Assembly (NCBI RefSeq): GCF_008932295.1
Contig: NZ_WBWA01000001.1
Span: forward strand, 248,001 to 312,000
DNA length: 64,000 bases
Direction of reading: 5' to 3'
Source of the DNA: Brucella tritici
GTDB taxonomy: Bacteria > Pseudomonadota > Alphaproteobacteria > Rhizobiales > Rhizobiaceae
The notes beneath the pieces are model-generated. The model did not search any database. It was not told the DNA's origin and worked only from the letters and a program-made list of their open reading frames with translations. Below, piece by piece: positions 43,891 to 53,794 of this stretch. Position 1 is the stretch's first letter, and every line of letters begins with the position of its first letter. Position numbers and translations under genes: made by a program.

Positions 43891-45274
43891 AGGATGACAG
43901 GTTCCGAACGAAACTAGTCTCGTCATCAAGGCAGCGCAGATCGAGCACGAATGCGCCCTTTTCGATCCGCCCGATCACCGGCAAAGGCAGTGCCCGCAAT
44001 GAACCGCCGAGCGCTGTCAGCACGGAGCCGCTGCCATCCTTCGGCACAATCGACAATCCGGCGCTTGGAACGGTCGAGAGCGGCAATGCGCCAGAACCGA
44101 TCTGGCTGGCGCAATCTGTCACCGCCACGGTGAAATTCGGGCCGAGTATTTTCTCCAGCTCCGGCTTGATCCGTGCTGCCTGCGCGGCAATTTCAGCCTG
44201 CGGACGCGCCAGATAGCGAATGGTCGGCAGCTTTTCCGCAAGCCGTTCCGGGTTGCGATAAAGTTTCAGCGTCGCTTCAAGTGCTGCGAGCCTGATCTTG
44301 TCGACCCGCAAGGCGCGCTTCATCGGGTTCTTGTTGATGCGGGCAATCAGGTCGCGCCGCCCGACGATGAACCCCGCCTGCGGTCCGCCGAGAAGCTTGT
44401 CGCCGGAAAAGGTGATGATATCTGCACCTTCGGCGACCGCTTCGCGCACCGTCGGCTCGTGCGCGAGACCGAAGGAAGTTAGATCGGCAAGCGTACCGGA
44501 GCCAAGATCATTGACCAGCGGCACGCCTTTGCCTCGCGCAATTGCCGCCAGTTCCGACGCGGAGACTTCCCGCGTAAACCCTTCAATCCGATAGTTGGAA
44601 GTGTGGACCTTCAGCACCAGCCCGGTATCGGGGCCGATTGCATTGTCGTAGTCACGCGGATGCGTGCGGTTGGTGGTGCCAACTTCGACAAGCCGTGTCC
44701 CGGCGCGGGTCATGATATCCGGCATGCGGAATGCGCCGCCGATCTCGATCAGTTCGCCGCGCGATACAATGGCTTCCTTGCCTGCGGCAAGGCTGTTCAG
44801 CACCAGCAGCACGGCGGCTGCATTATTGTTGACGACGGTTGCGTCTTCCGCCCCCGTGAGCTCGCAGACAAGTGCGCGCAGATGGTCGTCCCGCTCACCG
44901 CGCCCGCCCGACGACAGGTCGAATTCAAGCGAAACCGCCTGCCGCATGGCTTGCGTAGCGGCCTCAATGGCCGCTTCAGCAAGAATGGCGCGCCCCAGAT
45001 TGGTGTGCAGCACAGTTCCCGTCAGATTGAACAGCGGACGCAGGCTCGATTGCCCCGACGCTTCAAGCGCATGGAGAACCCGTTCAGCCAAATGCGCGTT
45101 GCTGGAGAGCAAGGCTCCGGATTTCACCGCCTCGCGCTCATCGTCCAGCGCCTTTCGCACAGCTTCCGTCACCGCCGCATGGCCAAAACTCTCCAATGCC
45201 CCGGAAAGCTCCGGCATTTGCAGGATGGCATCCACGGACGGAAGGTGACGCAGCGAAGACTTGATCTGGTCCAT
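43877..45274 (-). CDS. selA: L-seryl-tRNA(Sec) selenium transferase SelA
   Basis: A 465-residue PLP enzyme that converts seryl-tRNA-Sec to selenocysteyl-tRNA-Sec with selenophosphate. The cofactor lysine is in [13 protein letters not shown], and N-terminal [11 protein letters not shown] and [14 protein letters not shown] are standard SelA blocks. Length equals E. coli SelA. It starts 6 bases after fdhE and overlaps the Sel1-repeat gene, so it belongs to the formate dehydrogenase operon. Confidence 0.97.
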   Translation of the reverse strand: MDQIKSSLRHLPSVDAILQMPELSGALESFGHAAVTEAVRKALDDEREAVKSGALLSSNAHLAERVLHALEASGQSSLRPLFNLTGTVLHTNLGRAILAEAAIEAATQAMRQAVSLEFDLSSGGRGERDDHLRALVCELTGAEDATVVNNNAAAVLLVLNSLAAGKEAIVSRGELIEIGGAFRMPDIMTRAGTRLVEVGTTNRTHPRDYDNAIGPDTGLVLKVHTSNYRIEGFTREVSASELAAIARGKGVPLVNDLGSGTLADLTSFGLAHEPTVREAVAEGADIITFSGDKLLGGPQAGFIVGRRDLIARINKNPMKRALRVDKIRLAALEATLKLYRNPERLAEKLPTIRYLARPQAEIAAQAARIKPELEKILGPNFTVAVTDCASQIGSGALPLSTVPSAGLSIVPKDGSGSVLTALGGSLRALPLPVIGRIEKGAFVLDLRCLDDETSFVRNLSSYAAR

Positions 45275-45280
45275 GCTGCC

Positions 45281-46192
45281 TCACAGTCCGGCAAGAAGCG
45301 GCGAGAAACCGCCTCGCCTGTAAGGCGTCTCGCGCATCAGCATATCAAGACCGAGGCTTGCAATATCATCGGCCATAGGATCGGCATCCGCCGATAGCTG
45401 CTGATAGATGATCTTGACCCAGCTCTGGCATTCGTCGCAGGTTTCAGCCTTGATGATGCCGCCGCCTTCTTCAACTTCCTTGTAGCCAATGCCCTTTGTG
45501 GAACCGCAGCATACACATTTGACCCGCACATAATGCCAGAGCGTGTTGCAGACGGAACAGGAGCAGAAGCGTGCGCCATGCGCACCGTGCCAGCCCACGA
45601 CCATCGAGCTTGACGGCATGCTGCCGCAAGTCGGGCAGACGCCATCTGCAACGGGTTTCAGCGACTTCGGATCAAGCGCCGATGCAAGCCGCGTGAAATG
45701 GAGCTGCAAGCCCGCCCAGATATAAATATGTTCCGCAATTGCTTCCGGCGGCAGAACACCGGCGAAGAGTGCCTCGATCATCCGGCGACGCTCACCCGCA
45801 TCGCTGTTCGCCACACGCTCCAGCGCATCGGCGGCATCCTGCGGCTTGGCAATATTGCGAGCACGCTCGAACAGCCGGTCGAAAACGGTATCGAGCGCTG
45901 CTTGCGATATGGCATCCGCACGATCGATCGCCGGCATGCCGAATTCTCGCCCCCGCTCATCGCCCTGCGCTACAGTGACAGGACCGAGACCAGCCGCTAT
46001 GTCGGACTGCGCCTCGCTCAGATCGGCAATAAATTCGAGATAGGGTTTCAGCGGACTGACCGAGCCCAAAAGGCGCAGCCGCCCTGCTCTTTCGGCGAAA
46101 AGCACGCCGGGGTCCGGCAATTGTACGAAGGGGGGGGCCGATATTTCGCCGATAACCGTCGGGTCCGGCACCAGATCTTTCTTGCCTGCCAT
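45281..46192 (-). CDS. fdhE: Formate dehydrogenase accessory protein FdhE
   Basis: A 303-residue cytoplasmic protein needed for activity of Tat-exported formate dehydrogenases. The C-terminal half holds four paired-cysteine motifs, CPTCG, CSVCN, CVCCG and CDECQ, that form the rubredoxin-like metal sites of FdhE. ATG at 46192 follows GGAGTGAC; an in-frame ATG four codons upstream is less likely. It lies between fdnI and selA on the same strand. Confidence 0.94.
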   Translation of the reverse strand: MAGKKDLVPDPTVIGEISAPPFVQLPDPGVLFAERAGRLRLLGSVSPLKPYLEFIADLSEAQSDIAAGLGPVTVAQGDERGREFGMPAIDRADAISQAALDTVFDRLFERARNIAKPQDAADALERVANSDAGERRRMIEALFAGVLPPEAIAEHIYIWAGLQLHFTRLASALDPKSLKPVADGVCPTCGSMPSSSMVVGWHGAHGARFCSCSVCNTLWHYVRVKCVCCGSTKGIGYKEVEEGGGIIKAETCDECQSWVKIIYQQLSADADPMADDIASLGLDMLMRETPYRRGGFSPLLAGL

Positions 46193-46265
46193 GTCACTCC
46201 TCACGAACCCAACGGGCCACGTGGACCACTGAATATGATCGCCCTCGAATGACGACCGCGTAAAT

Positions 46266-46973
46266 TCAGGCGGCAGGCTTTCCGCCGCCCTGTTTCACTT
46301 TCTGCTTCGATGTCAGTTCGCGCAACCATTTGCGGTGATGTCGCCATGCCCAGCCACCAGTAACCGTGCCGCGTGTCATCGCATGGATCGTGCCCTTGAC
46401 CCAGATCGCGGCATAGACATGCACAATCCAGACACAGATCGCCGCCACCGCCGCCATGGAATGGACAAGCAAGGCCCAGCGCTGCTGGTTGATGCTGGTG
46501 AAGGAACCGAAATACTCGTTCCAGATCATCACGCCGGAAACGATCAGAATGATAATCAGCAGCGACATGGACCAGAAAACGAGCTTCTGACCTGCATTAT
46601 ATTTGCCGACTTCGGGCAGCTTTTCCTCATTGCCGGAGATCACGTCATTGGCATGTGCCAGCCATTGGCTGTCTTCACGCTTCCACAGATTGGCGCTCCA
46701 GAAACGCACGAAAAGCCCAAGAAAGCTGAAGAACAACACCACGCCGATCCACGGGTGGATGGCGCGTGTCCATTGTCCGCCGCCAAACAGGCCCGACAGG
46801 AAAAACAGCGAAGGGTGGAACATGGCAAGGCCGGACAAGGCCAGCAGCACGAGGCTGATGGCGGTGATCCAATGATTGATGCGTGCTCCGCCTGAATAGC
46901 GGTGCACCCTGACCGGCTTGCCGGGTTCTATCCCGTCGCCGCGTTCAACATCGTCAAAGTCGGTCTTGCTCAT
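46266..46973 (-). CDS. fdnI: Formate dehydrogenase gamma subunit, cytochrome b556
   Basis: A 235-residue membrane subunit with four helices that binds two b haems and reduces quinone. Haem-ligand histidines are visible in [26 protein letters not shown] and [24 protein letters not shown] charged N terminus (about 1-28) and a basic C terminus flank the core. Its ATG overlaps the fdnH stop. It anchors FdnGH at the periplasmic face. Confidence 0.95.
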   Translation of the reverse strand: MSKTDFDDVERGDGIEPGKPVRVHRYSGGARINHWITAISLVLLALSGLAMFHPSLFFLSGLFGGGQWTRAIHPWIGVVLFFSFLGLFVRFWSANLWKREDSQWLAHANDVISGNEEKLPEVGKYNAGQKLVFWSMSLLIIILIVSGVMIWNEYFGSFTSINQQRWALLVHSMAAVAAICVWIVHVYAAIWVKGTIHAMTRGTVTGGWAWRHHRKWLRELTSKQKVKQGGGKPAA

Positions 46974-47911
46974 GAGCTTTTCTCTCCCGTGAGCTTTTCG
47001 GCCTGTTCCTCGTCATGCTCTGTCACGACGTTCGGACCCTTGAAGATATAGTGCAGCAGACCCGCTGCTGCGGCCAGCCCCATTGCGGCCATGCCCGCAT
47101 ATTTGGATACGCCCTTCCACGCTTCGACAACCGGGCTGATGCGCGGATTGTTCGGCAGATTGGCGTAGATTTCGGGCTTGTCGGCATGGTGCAGCACATA
47201 CATGACATGCGTGCCGCTGACGCCCGGCGGATCGTAAAGACCGGCATTCTCGAAGCCGCGCGATTTCAGATCCTTGATGCGTCCGTCGGCCCATTCCTTC
47301 ATCTCGTCCTTGGTGCCGTAGACGATGGCCTGCGTCGGGCATGCCTTGGCGCAGGCAGGCCCCTGTCCGACTGCAATACGATCAGAGCAGAGCGTGCACT
47401 TATAGGCCTTGTGAGTCACTTCCGACACACGTGGAATGTTGAACGGGCATCCCTTGATGCAATAGCCGCAACCGATGCAGTTATCGTGGATGAAATCGAC
47501 GATACCGTTGGAATATTGCACGATTGCACCGGGCGCCGGGCAAGCCTTGAGGCAGCCGGGGTCTTCGCAATGCATGCAGCCATCCTTGCGGATCAGCCAT
47601 TCCAGATTGCCGGTATCGGGATTGTCCCACTCGGTAAAGCGCATCAGCGTGAAGGTATTCGGCGTCAGATCGTGCGGATTGTCATAGACACCCACATTGA
47701 TGCCGACTTCCTCATGCGTGTCGTTCCATTCAGCGCAGGCCGACTGGCAGGCCTTGCAGCCGATGCATTTCGACACATCGATGAGCTTCGCCACCTCGGT
47801 CTGGCGTTCGGCAGGCGGCGTCACATTCGACGCCGACCGCCTGATGAGGTCCTTGTCACCGAAACGCGGCTGTTGCGGCTGGACGCTAGGATTGGGAACG
47901 GGTGGAAACAT
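46970..47911 (-). CDS. fdnH: Formate dehydrogenase beta subunit (four 4Fe-4S)
   Basis: A 313-residue iron-sulfur subunit. Four cysteine groups are readable: [44 protein letters not shown] and CTLCSDRI...CAKACP. A C-terminal membrane helix (about 268-288, [18 protein letters not shown]) anchors it, as in E. coli FdnH. It starts 12 bases after fdnG and carries electrons from the FdnG active site to the cytochrome. Confidence 0.96.
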   Translation of the reverse strand: MFPPVPNPSVQPQQPRFGDKDLIRRSASNVTPPAERQTEVAKLIDVSKCIGCKACQSACAEWNDTHEEVGINVGVYDNPHDLTPNTFTLMRFTEWDNPDTGNLEWLIRKDGCMHCEDPGCLKACPAPGAIVQYSNGIVDFIHDNCIGCGYCIKGCPFNIPRVSEVTHKAYKCTLCSDRIAVGQGPACAKACPTQAIVYGTKDEMKEWADGRIKDLKSRGFENAGLYDPPGVSGTHVMYVLHHADKPEIYANLPNNPRISPVVEAWKGVSKYAGMAAMGLAAAAGLLHYIFKGPNVVTEHDEEQAEKLTGEKSS

Positions 47912-47923
47912 CTCTAATCCCTC

Positions 47924-50900
47924 CTAAGCTACAGGCGCGCTTGAGCGCTCGATATTGACCAGAAACGCCTTGAACTCCGGCGTTTCAATGTTCGCATCGC
48001 CGACGAAAGGCGTCAGCGAGTTCGGGCCGAAGCCCTTGCGGGCGGCACCCATGAAGCCCCAATGGAGCGGGATGCCGACCACATGCACCGTCTTGCCGTC
48101 GCAGATGAGCGGCTTGATGCGCTTGGTCACCACGGCCTTGGCCTTGACCGAACCGCGCTTCGACCACACCCGCACCCAGTCGCCCTTGGCAATGCCCTTT
48201 TCCTTCGCCAGCTCTTCGGAAATTTCCACGAAGAACTCAGGCTGCAGAACGGCATTCACCGTGACGTGCTTCGTCCAGTAGTGGAAATGTTCGGTCAGGC
48301 GGTAGGACGTCGCCGCATAGGGGAACTCCTCCGATGCCGTTTCCGCAAACTGCTTGAAGTCGTCGTTGAAGACACGCGCCACCGGATTGCCCCGAACCTT
48401 CGGTGCAATCACATTGGCGACCGGCGATTCAAACGGCTCGTAATGGGCCGGGAACGGACCGTCGCGCATCATGCCACGGCTGAACAGGCGCGAGGAGCCT
48501 TCCGCATTCATGATGAACGGCCCGACCTCTTCCGGCTTGGCGGTCGGCGCGATGTCCGGCACGTCATAGCCCGTCCATTTCGAACCGTCCCATTCGATGA
48601 GCTTGCGGCTCGGGTCCCACGGCTTGCCGTTGAGATCGGCAGAGGCGCGGTTATAGAGAATGCGACGGTTTGCAGGCCATGCCCACGACCAGTTGAGATA
48701 GGCACCTGTCTCATCCGGATCATGATTGTCGCGGCGAGCCATATTGTTGCCAGCCTCGGTGAAGCAGCCGGAATAAATCCAGCAGCCAGATGCCGTCGAA
48801 CCGTCGTCGCGCAGTGCCGCAAAGCCGGACAGAAGCTTGCCCGCCTCGGCAACCACCTTGGTCGGATCGGCCGGATCGGTCACCGTAGAAAGAGCACGAC
48901 CGTTCAGTTCCTTGGCCAGTTCTTCCGCCGTCGGCTCGCCTTCGTCCTTATAATCCCAGACGAGATTGAGGATCGGGTCGGGGAAGGCCCCGCCTTCCTT
49001 GCTATAAAGCCCCTTCAGCCGCAGATAGATCTGGGCCATGATCCAGTTGTCGGTCTTCGCATCGCCGGGCGGCGTAGCACCAGGCCAGTGCCATTGCAGC
49101 CAGCGCCCGGAATTGGTGAGCGAGCCCTCATCCTCTGCAAAGCAGGTAGAAGGAAGCTGGAACACTTCCGTTTGGATGGAAGCTGAATCCACATCGTTGA
49201 ATTCACCGTGGTTTTCCCAGAAACGCGAGGTTTCCGTTTCCAGCGGGTCCATTGTCACCAGGAATTTCAGCTTCGACAAAGCGTCGGTCAGCTTCTTGCG
49301 GTTCGGCACCGCCATCAGCGGATTGAACCCCTGACAGACATAGCCGTTGACCTTGCCCTCATACATCATGTCGAAGATACGAAGCATGTCGTAATTCGGC
49401 ACGTCGAGCTTCGGCAGCCAGTCATAGACGAAGTCGTTTTCAACAGTTGCGGCACTGCCCCACATCGCCTTCTGGAAACTGACGAAGAACTTGCGATAAT
49501 TCTGCCAATAGCTCGTCTGGTTCGGGCGCAGCGGCTTGAAACCGCGTGTCGACATATAGATTTCGAGATCAGTTTCCTTTTCGACCGGAATGTTCATATA
49601 GCCCGGCAGAAGATTGGACATCAGGCCGATATCGGTCAGTCCCTGAATGTTGGAGTGCCCGCGCAGCGCATTCATGCCGCCGCCACGCACGCCGATATTG
49701 CCGAGGATAAGCTGCAGCATCGCCATGCAGCGAATATTCTGCGACCCCTTGGAATGCTGCGTCCAGCCGAGCGCATACATCGACGTCATCGTCTTGTCTG
49801 GTGCCGAGCATTCGGACATCATCTCGGCCACTTTCAGGAATTTCTCCTTCGGCGTACCGCAGATACGTTCAACCATTTCCGGCGTGAAGATCGAAACGTG
49901 CTGCTTCAGCAGGTTCCACACACAGCGGGGGTTCTGCAACGTGTCGTCAACGACCGCATAGCCGTCATCGCCGATCACATAATCCCAGCTCGAGCGGTCG
50001 TAATCCCGCTTTTCCTCGTCATAGCCGGTAAACAGCCCGTCCTTGTATTCGAAGCCATCCTTGATGATGTAGCTGGCATTGGTGAAATGCTTCACATAAT
50101 CCCACTGCACCTTGTCGTTCTGGATGCAGTAATTGATGACGCCAAGCAGGAAGGCGATATCCGACCCCTGCCGGATAGGCGCGTAGAAATCCGCCACGGA
50201 AGCCGTGCGCGTGAAACGCGGATCGACGACGATCAGCCGGGCGCCACGGTTGGCCTTTGCCTCCGTCACCCATTTGAAGCCGCAAGGATGCGCTTCCGCC
50301 GCATTGCCGCCCATGACGACGACGAGATCGGTGTTCTTGATATCGGTCCAGGAGTTGGTCATTGCTCCGCGGCCAAATGTTGGGGCGAGACTCGCCACCG
50401 TCGGGCCGTGTCAGACGCGTGCCTGGTTATCGAATGCAACTATGCCTGTGCTGCGCACCACCTTGTAGGTGAGAAACGCCGTTTCATTGGTGGTTGCCGA
50501 AGCTGCGAGAAAACCCGTCGAGGTCCAGCGATTGACCGTAGTGCCCGCCGCGTTCTTCGCGATGAAGTTGGCGTCGCGATCGTCTTTCAGATGCCGTGCA
50601 ATGCGGTCGAGCGCATCTTCCCAGGAAATCTGCTTGAACTCGGACGAACCCGGCTCGCGTACCTGTGGATATTGCAGGCGGGTCTTCGCCTTGACGAAGT
50701 CCTTCAGTGCCGCACCCTTCGGGCAAAGCGTGCCGCGATTGGTCGGGTGATCCGTATCGCCTTCGACATGGATCAGCTCGGCCTTCTCGCCTTTCCTGAC
50801 ATCCCCCTTGGAATAAAGGATGATGCCGCAGGCGACCGAGCAGTAAGGGCAGGTATTCCGGGTTTCGGTCGTGTTGGTCAGCTTGAAGGGGCGAATGGAT

Positions 50901-51010
50901 TCGGCATAGGCGCTTTCCACTGCACCGAAACCGAAAGACCCAAGCGCCGAAGCCGCCACTACCGCCCCCGTTCCGCCCAGAAACTGGCGGCGTGAGAGCT
51001 CCACATTCAT
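47924..51010 (-). CDS. fdnG: Selenoprotein formate dehydrogenase alpha subunit (UGA = Sec200)
   Basis: A 1028-residue molybdenum (bisMGD) enzyme oxidising formate to CO2 in the periplasm. The N terminus has a twin-arginine signal (SRRQFLGG) and a 4Fe-4S site with Cys54, Cys57, Cys61 and Cys96. The frame is interrupted by a TGA at 50413-50411, in the context ARV-Sec-HGPTVASLAPTFGRG, exactly the active-site selenocysteine of E. coli FdnG; it is decoded, not a break. A SECIS-like hairpin follows. The ATG is preceded by GGGAGGT. It heads fdnGHI-fdhE-selA-Sel1-selB-lipoprotein-selC. Conceptual translation must join 51010-50411 and 50410-47924 across the UGA. Confidence 0.97.
50373..50413 (-). promoter_or_regulatory. 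UGA selenocysteine codon and bacterial SECIS hairpin
   Basis: After the UGA (50413-50411) the minus strand reads CACGGCCCGACGG and then GGCGA-GTC-TCGCC (about 50396-50384), an apical stem with the GTC loop that SelB recognises, and an unpaired T just below it (50397). Spacing from UGA to loop is about 20 bases, as in E. coli fdnG. Confidence 0.85.
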
Positions 51011-51160
51011 TGCGCTGCACCTCCCTGATCGTCAGAAGAAAATGCCGAGGCATGCTCTTCTTTAAATTGGACTTGCCTGACATCAGTTCACCGCAATAAA
51101 ACCAAGTTGTCAACCGAACAGCAGGCTAAAAAAATTAACAATAAGGTGCATTTATCAATA

Positions 51161-51191
51161 ACATGACTTTAATTGTCATGTATTAATACAT
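51161..51191. promoter_or_regulatory. Adjacent palindromes between fdnG and the transglutaminase gene
   Basis: ACATGAC-TTTAATT-GTCATGT (51161-51181) and ATGTATTAATACAT (51178-51191) overlap in an AT-rich segment about 150 bases upstream of fdnG. They look like operator sites for the divergent promoters. No TTGAT-N4-ATCAA site is present. The rest of the 51011-51514 gap shows nothing gene-like. Confidence 0.5.
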
Positions 51192-51514
51192 AGACTTCAT
51201 CACGAGAATGACTTGAAAACGCGCTGGCTGATTGACGTTCCTGTGTAAAAACGCCAGACTGCTTGTGTGGCTTCTTATATTGCTCCCGAGTTTCGGGGCC
51301 TGAATTTTGAGTGGCTCTTGCCTCGCGTCGGCTTGTTTAACCCGGTGCGACGGTGTTTTGCGGCCCTCATCTCAAGCTCTCTTCAATCGGGCAAAGCCTC
51401 ATCCAGATTTCCTGCAATCATTGCATACCTCCCGCTTTCCGGACCGAAGGCGGGAGGAACGATTTTTCTCGCGCAATTGCAACAAGAACAATTCAAAGCA
51501 AAAAGGGGATCGTC

Positions 51515-52615
51515 ATGAACCGTCGGGAACTTCTTAAATCCGGTGCGGCTTGCGCGGCTTTCAGCATGCTGCCGAATTTTGCGTCTGCGGCCAGCAACAC
51601 ATTCGCGCCGGAGCCGTCAGGCTGGCGCAGCTTCGAGATCACCACCAGCGTTACGCCTGTCGCTTCGGGAGAAGTCATTCGTGTATGGGTTCCGATGGCG
51701 GGGTTCAATGGCAACGACTGGAACCGTCCCGAAGGCAATCGCTGGACGACAAACGCCAAGGTCGCGCGGCTCGACCGCGATCCGGCCAGCGGCACCGGCC
51801 TGCTTTACCTCGAATGGGACGCAAACGAAGCAAAACCGCAAGCCGAGATCATCAGCCTCATCTCTACCCGGGACCGTGCAAGCAATCTTGATGCCTCGGC
51901 AAAGGCCGTGCCGCTGACCCGTGCCGAACGCGAACGCTATCTGGCCGGGACGCGCCTTGCGCCGGTCGATGGCATCGTCAAACAGACCTCCGACAAGATC
52001 GTTGCAGGTGCAGGCACCGATCAGGAGAAGGCGCGCCTGATCTATGACTGGGTGGTGGCCAACACCTATCGGCGCGCCTCGACACGCGGCTGCGGTGACG
52101 GCAATATCGTCGCCATGCTCGACAGCGGCGATCTCGGCGGCAAATGCGCCGACCTCAATCCGCTGTTCGTGGCTCTGGTCAGGGCGGCGGGAATTCCGGC
52201 CCGGGACCTCTATGGCGTGCGCGTTGCGCCTTCCGCCTTCGGCTACAAGAGCCTTGGCGCGAAGAACGAAGTCATCACCAAGGCCCAGCACTGTCGCGCC
52301 GAAATCTACCTTGACGGCATTGGCTGGGTCGCAACCGATCCGGCGGATGTGCGCAAGGTGATGCTGGAAGAGGAAAAGGACGGGCTGACCGCCGACGACC
52401 CGCGTGTCGCAGCCGTGCGGCAAAAGCTTTTCGGTTCATGGGAAGGCAACTGGATTGCCTTCAATGATGGCAGCGATATCGCCTTGCCATCTGCCCAAGG
52501 ACCGGAACTCGGTTTCCTGATGTATCCGCAGGCCGAAGTCGCCAGCGCCCGTCTTGACTGTCTCGATGCGGATGCTTTCCGCTACGCGATGACCGCACGC
52601 GAAATAACGATATAA
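51515..52615 (+). CDS. Exported transglutaminase-like protein upstream of selD
   Basis: A 366-residue protein. The N terminus [18 protein letters not shown] is a twin-arginine-like signal ending ASA. The papain/transglutaminase triad is intact: Cys211 in [11 protein letters not shown], His259 in [11 protein letters not shown] and Asp275 in [10 protein letters not shown]. It may act as a periplasmic protease or crosslinker; the substrate is unknown. ATG follows AAAGGGGATCGTC. The stop is only 14 bases before selD, so the two are co-transcribed, divergent to fdnG. Confidence 0.85.
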   Translation: MNRRELLKSGAACAAFSMLPNFASAASNTFAPEPSGWRSFEITTSVTPVASGEVIRVWVPMAGFNGNDWNRPEGNRWTTNAKVARLDRDPASGTGLLYLEWDANEAKPQAEIISLISTRDRASNLDASAKAVPLTRAERERYLAGTRLAPVDGIVKQTSDKIVAGAGTDQEKARLIYDWVVANTYRRASTRGCGDGNIVAMLDSGDLGGKCADLNPLFVALVRAAGIPARDLYGVRVAPSAFGYKSLGAKNEVITKAQHCRAEIYLDGIGWVATDPADVRKVMLEEEKDGLTADDPRVAAVRQKLFGSWEGNWIAFNDGSDIALPSAQGPELGFLMYPQAEVASARLDCLDADAFRYAMTAREITI

Positions 52616-52629
52616 ATTTTGAGGACATC

Positions 52630-53682
52630 ATGGATATCGCATCGCCTATTCGTCTCAGCACGCTTGCCCATGGCGGCGGTTGCGGCTGCAAGCTGGCTCC
52701 AGCCGTTTTGCAGGATCTGCTGGCCGACCAACCGGCCATGCAGCCTTTCAGCCAACTTCTCGTCGGAACGGAAACCGGCGACGATGCCGCTGTCTGGCAA
52801 CTGGATGACGAAAACTGCGTGATCGCCACCACGGATTTCTTCATGCCGATGGTGGACGATCCTTTCGATTTCGGACGTATCGCAGCCACCAATGCGATAT
52901 CCGACATTTATGCCATGGGCGGAACGCCGATCATGGCGCTGGCGATCCTCGGCATGCCGGTGAACAAGATGCCCGCCGAAATGATCCGCGAAATCCTGAA
53001 AGGCGGCTACAGCATCTGTGCTGAAGCTGGCATTCCGGTTGCGGGCGGGCATTCCATCGACGCGCCGGAACCGATCTACGGATTAGCCGTTATCGGCACC
53101 TGCAAGCTTTCCAGCCTTCGCAAAAACAGCGGCGCGCGTCCCGGCGACACGCTGATCCTGACCAAGGCAATCGGCGTCGGTATTTATTCCGCTGCCTTCA
53201 AGAAACAGGTACTCGACAGCGCCAGTTACGATGAAATGATGACATCCGTCACCTTGCTGAACCGGGTTGGCGCCGAACTTGGCAAGGATGACGCCGTCCA
53301 TGCAGTAACCGATGTCACCGGCTTCGGTATTCTTGGTCACGCGCTCGAAATGGCGCGCGGTTCGAATGCAGGCATCAGCCTCGACTATGCTGCGCTGCCT
53401 TTTCTCAAGCAGGCCGAACATCTGACACAAGGCGGCTTTGTAACAGGAGCCTCCACCCGCAACTGGGCAAGCTACGGCCATGATGTGCAGCTTCCGGACG
53501 ACTATCCGCTCTGGAAACAGCAATTGCTGACCGACCCGCAGACATCCGGCGGGCTTCTGCTATCCTGCGCAGCGGGGGAAGCTGAAAGACTTTTGAACAG
53601 CATCCACGCTGCCGGTTATCCATCTGCCAGCATCATCGGAAAGGTGACGGAAGGTGCCGCCCGCGTGACCGTGACAGGGTGA
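52630..53682 (+). CDS. selD: Selenide, water dikinase SelD (selenophosphate synthetase)
   Basis: A 350-residue enzyme making selenophosphate from selenide and ATP. The catalytic loop HGGGCGCK has Cys18 and Lys21, matching E. coli Cys17 and Lys20; Asp-rich ATP/metal motifs TGDDAAVW and [18 protein letters not shown] follow. Thus the enzyme itself is a Cys form. The ATG is preceded by GAGGACATC. It completes the selenocysteine pathway (selA, selB, selC, selD) within this window. Confidence 0.97.
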   Translation: MDIASPIRLSTLAHGGGCGCKLAPAVLQDLLADQPAMQPFSQLLVGTETGDDAAVWQLDDENCVIATTDFFMPMVDDPFDFGRIAATNAISDIYAMGGTPIMALAILGMPVNKMPAEMIREILKGGYSICAEAGIPVAGGHSIDAPEPIYGLAVIGTCKLSSLRKNSGARPGDTLILTKAIGVGIYSAAFKKQVLDSASYDEMMTSVTLLNRVGAELGKDDAVHAVTDVTGFGILGHALEMARGSNAGISLDYAALPFLKQAEHLTQGGFVTGASTRNWASYGHDVQLPDDYPLWKQQLLTDPQTSGGLLLSCAAGEAERLLNSIHAAGYPSASIIGKVTEGAARVTVTG

Positions 53683-53730
53683 AATCACAGAAACAGTTCA
53701 TCAACAACTCGCTTGCCGATTGGGCCGTTC

Positions 53731-53789
53731 CCCTCTGGAAATCGCCGCCATGAGGCGATAAAGGCAACAGGATAATATTTTCCAGAGGG
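53731..53789 (+). promoter_or_regulatory. Leader hairpin covering the permease ribosome site
   Basis: CCCTCTGGAAA (53731-53741) is the perfect complement of TTTCCAGAGGG (53779-53789), and the latter contains the AGAGGG ribosome site of the permease gene. Inside lies a second hairpin, TCGCC-GCCATGA-GGCGA (53742-53758), followed by an unpaired A-rich segment. This is the shape of a translation-controlling leader, possibly a riboswitch for a nucleobase. Confidence 0.6.
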
Positions 53790-53794
53790 ACATC

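Noticed and set aside
50398-50413. Apparent frame break splitting fdnG into two pseudogene pieces
   Set aside because: The TGA stands exactly at the known selenocysteine site, a SECIS hairpin follows, and all Sec-insertion genes are adjacent.
49208-50995. 595-codon open frame opposite fdnG
   Set aside because: Antisense shadow; no ribosome site or family motif.
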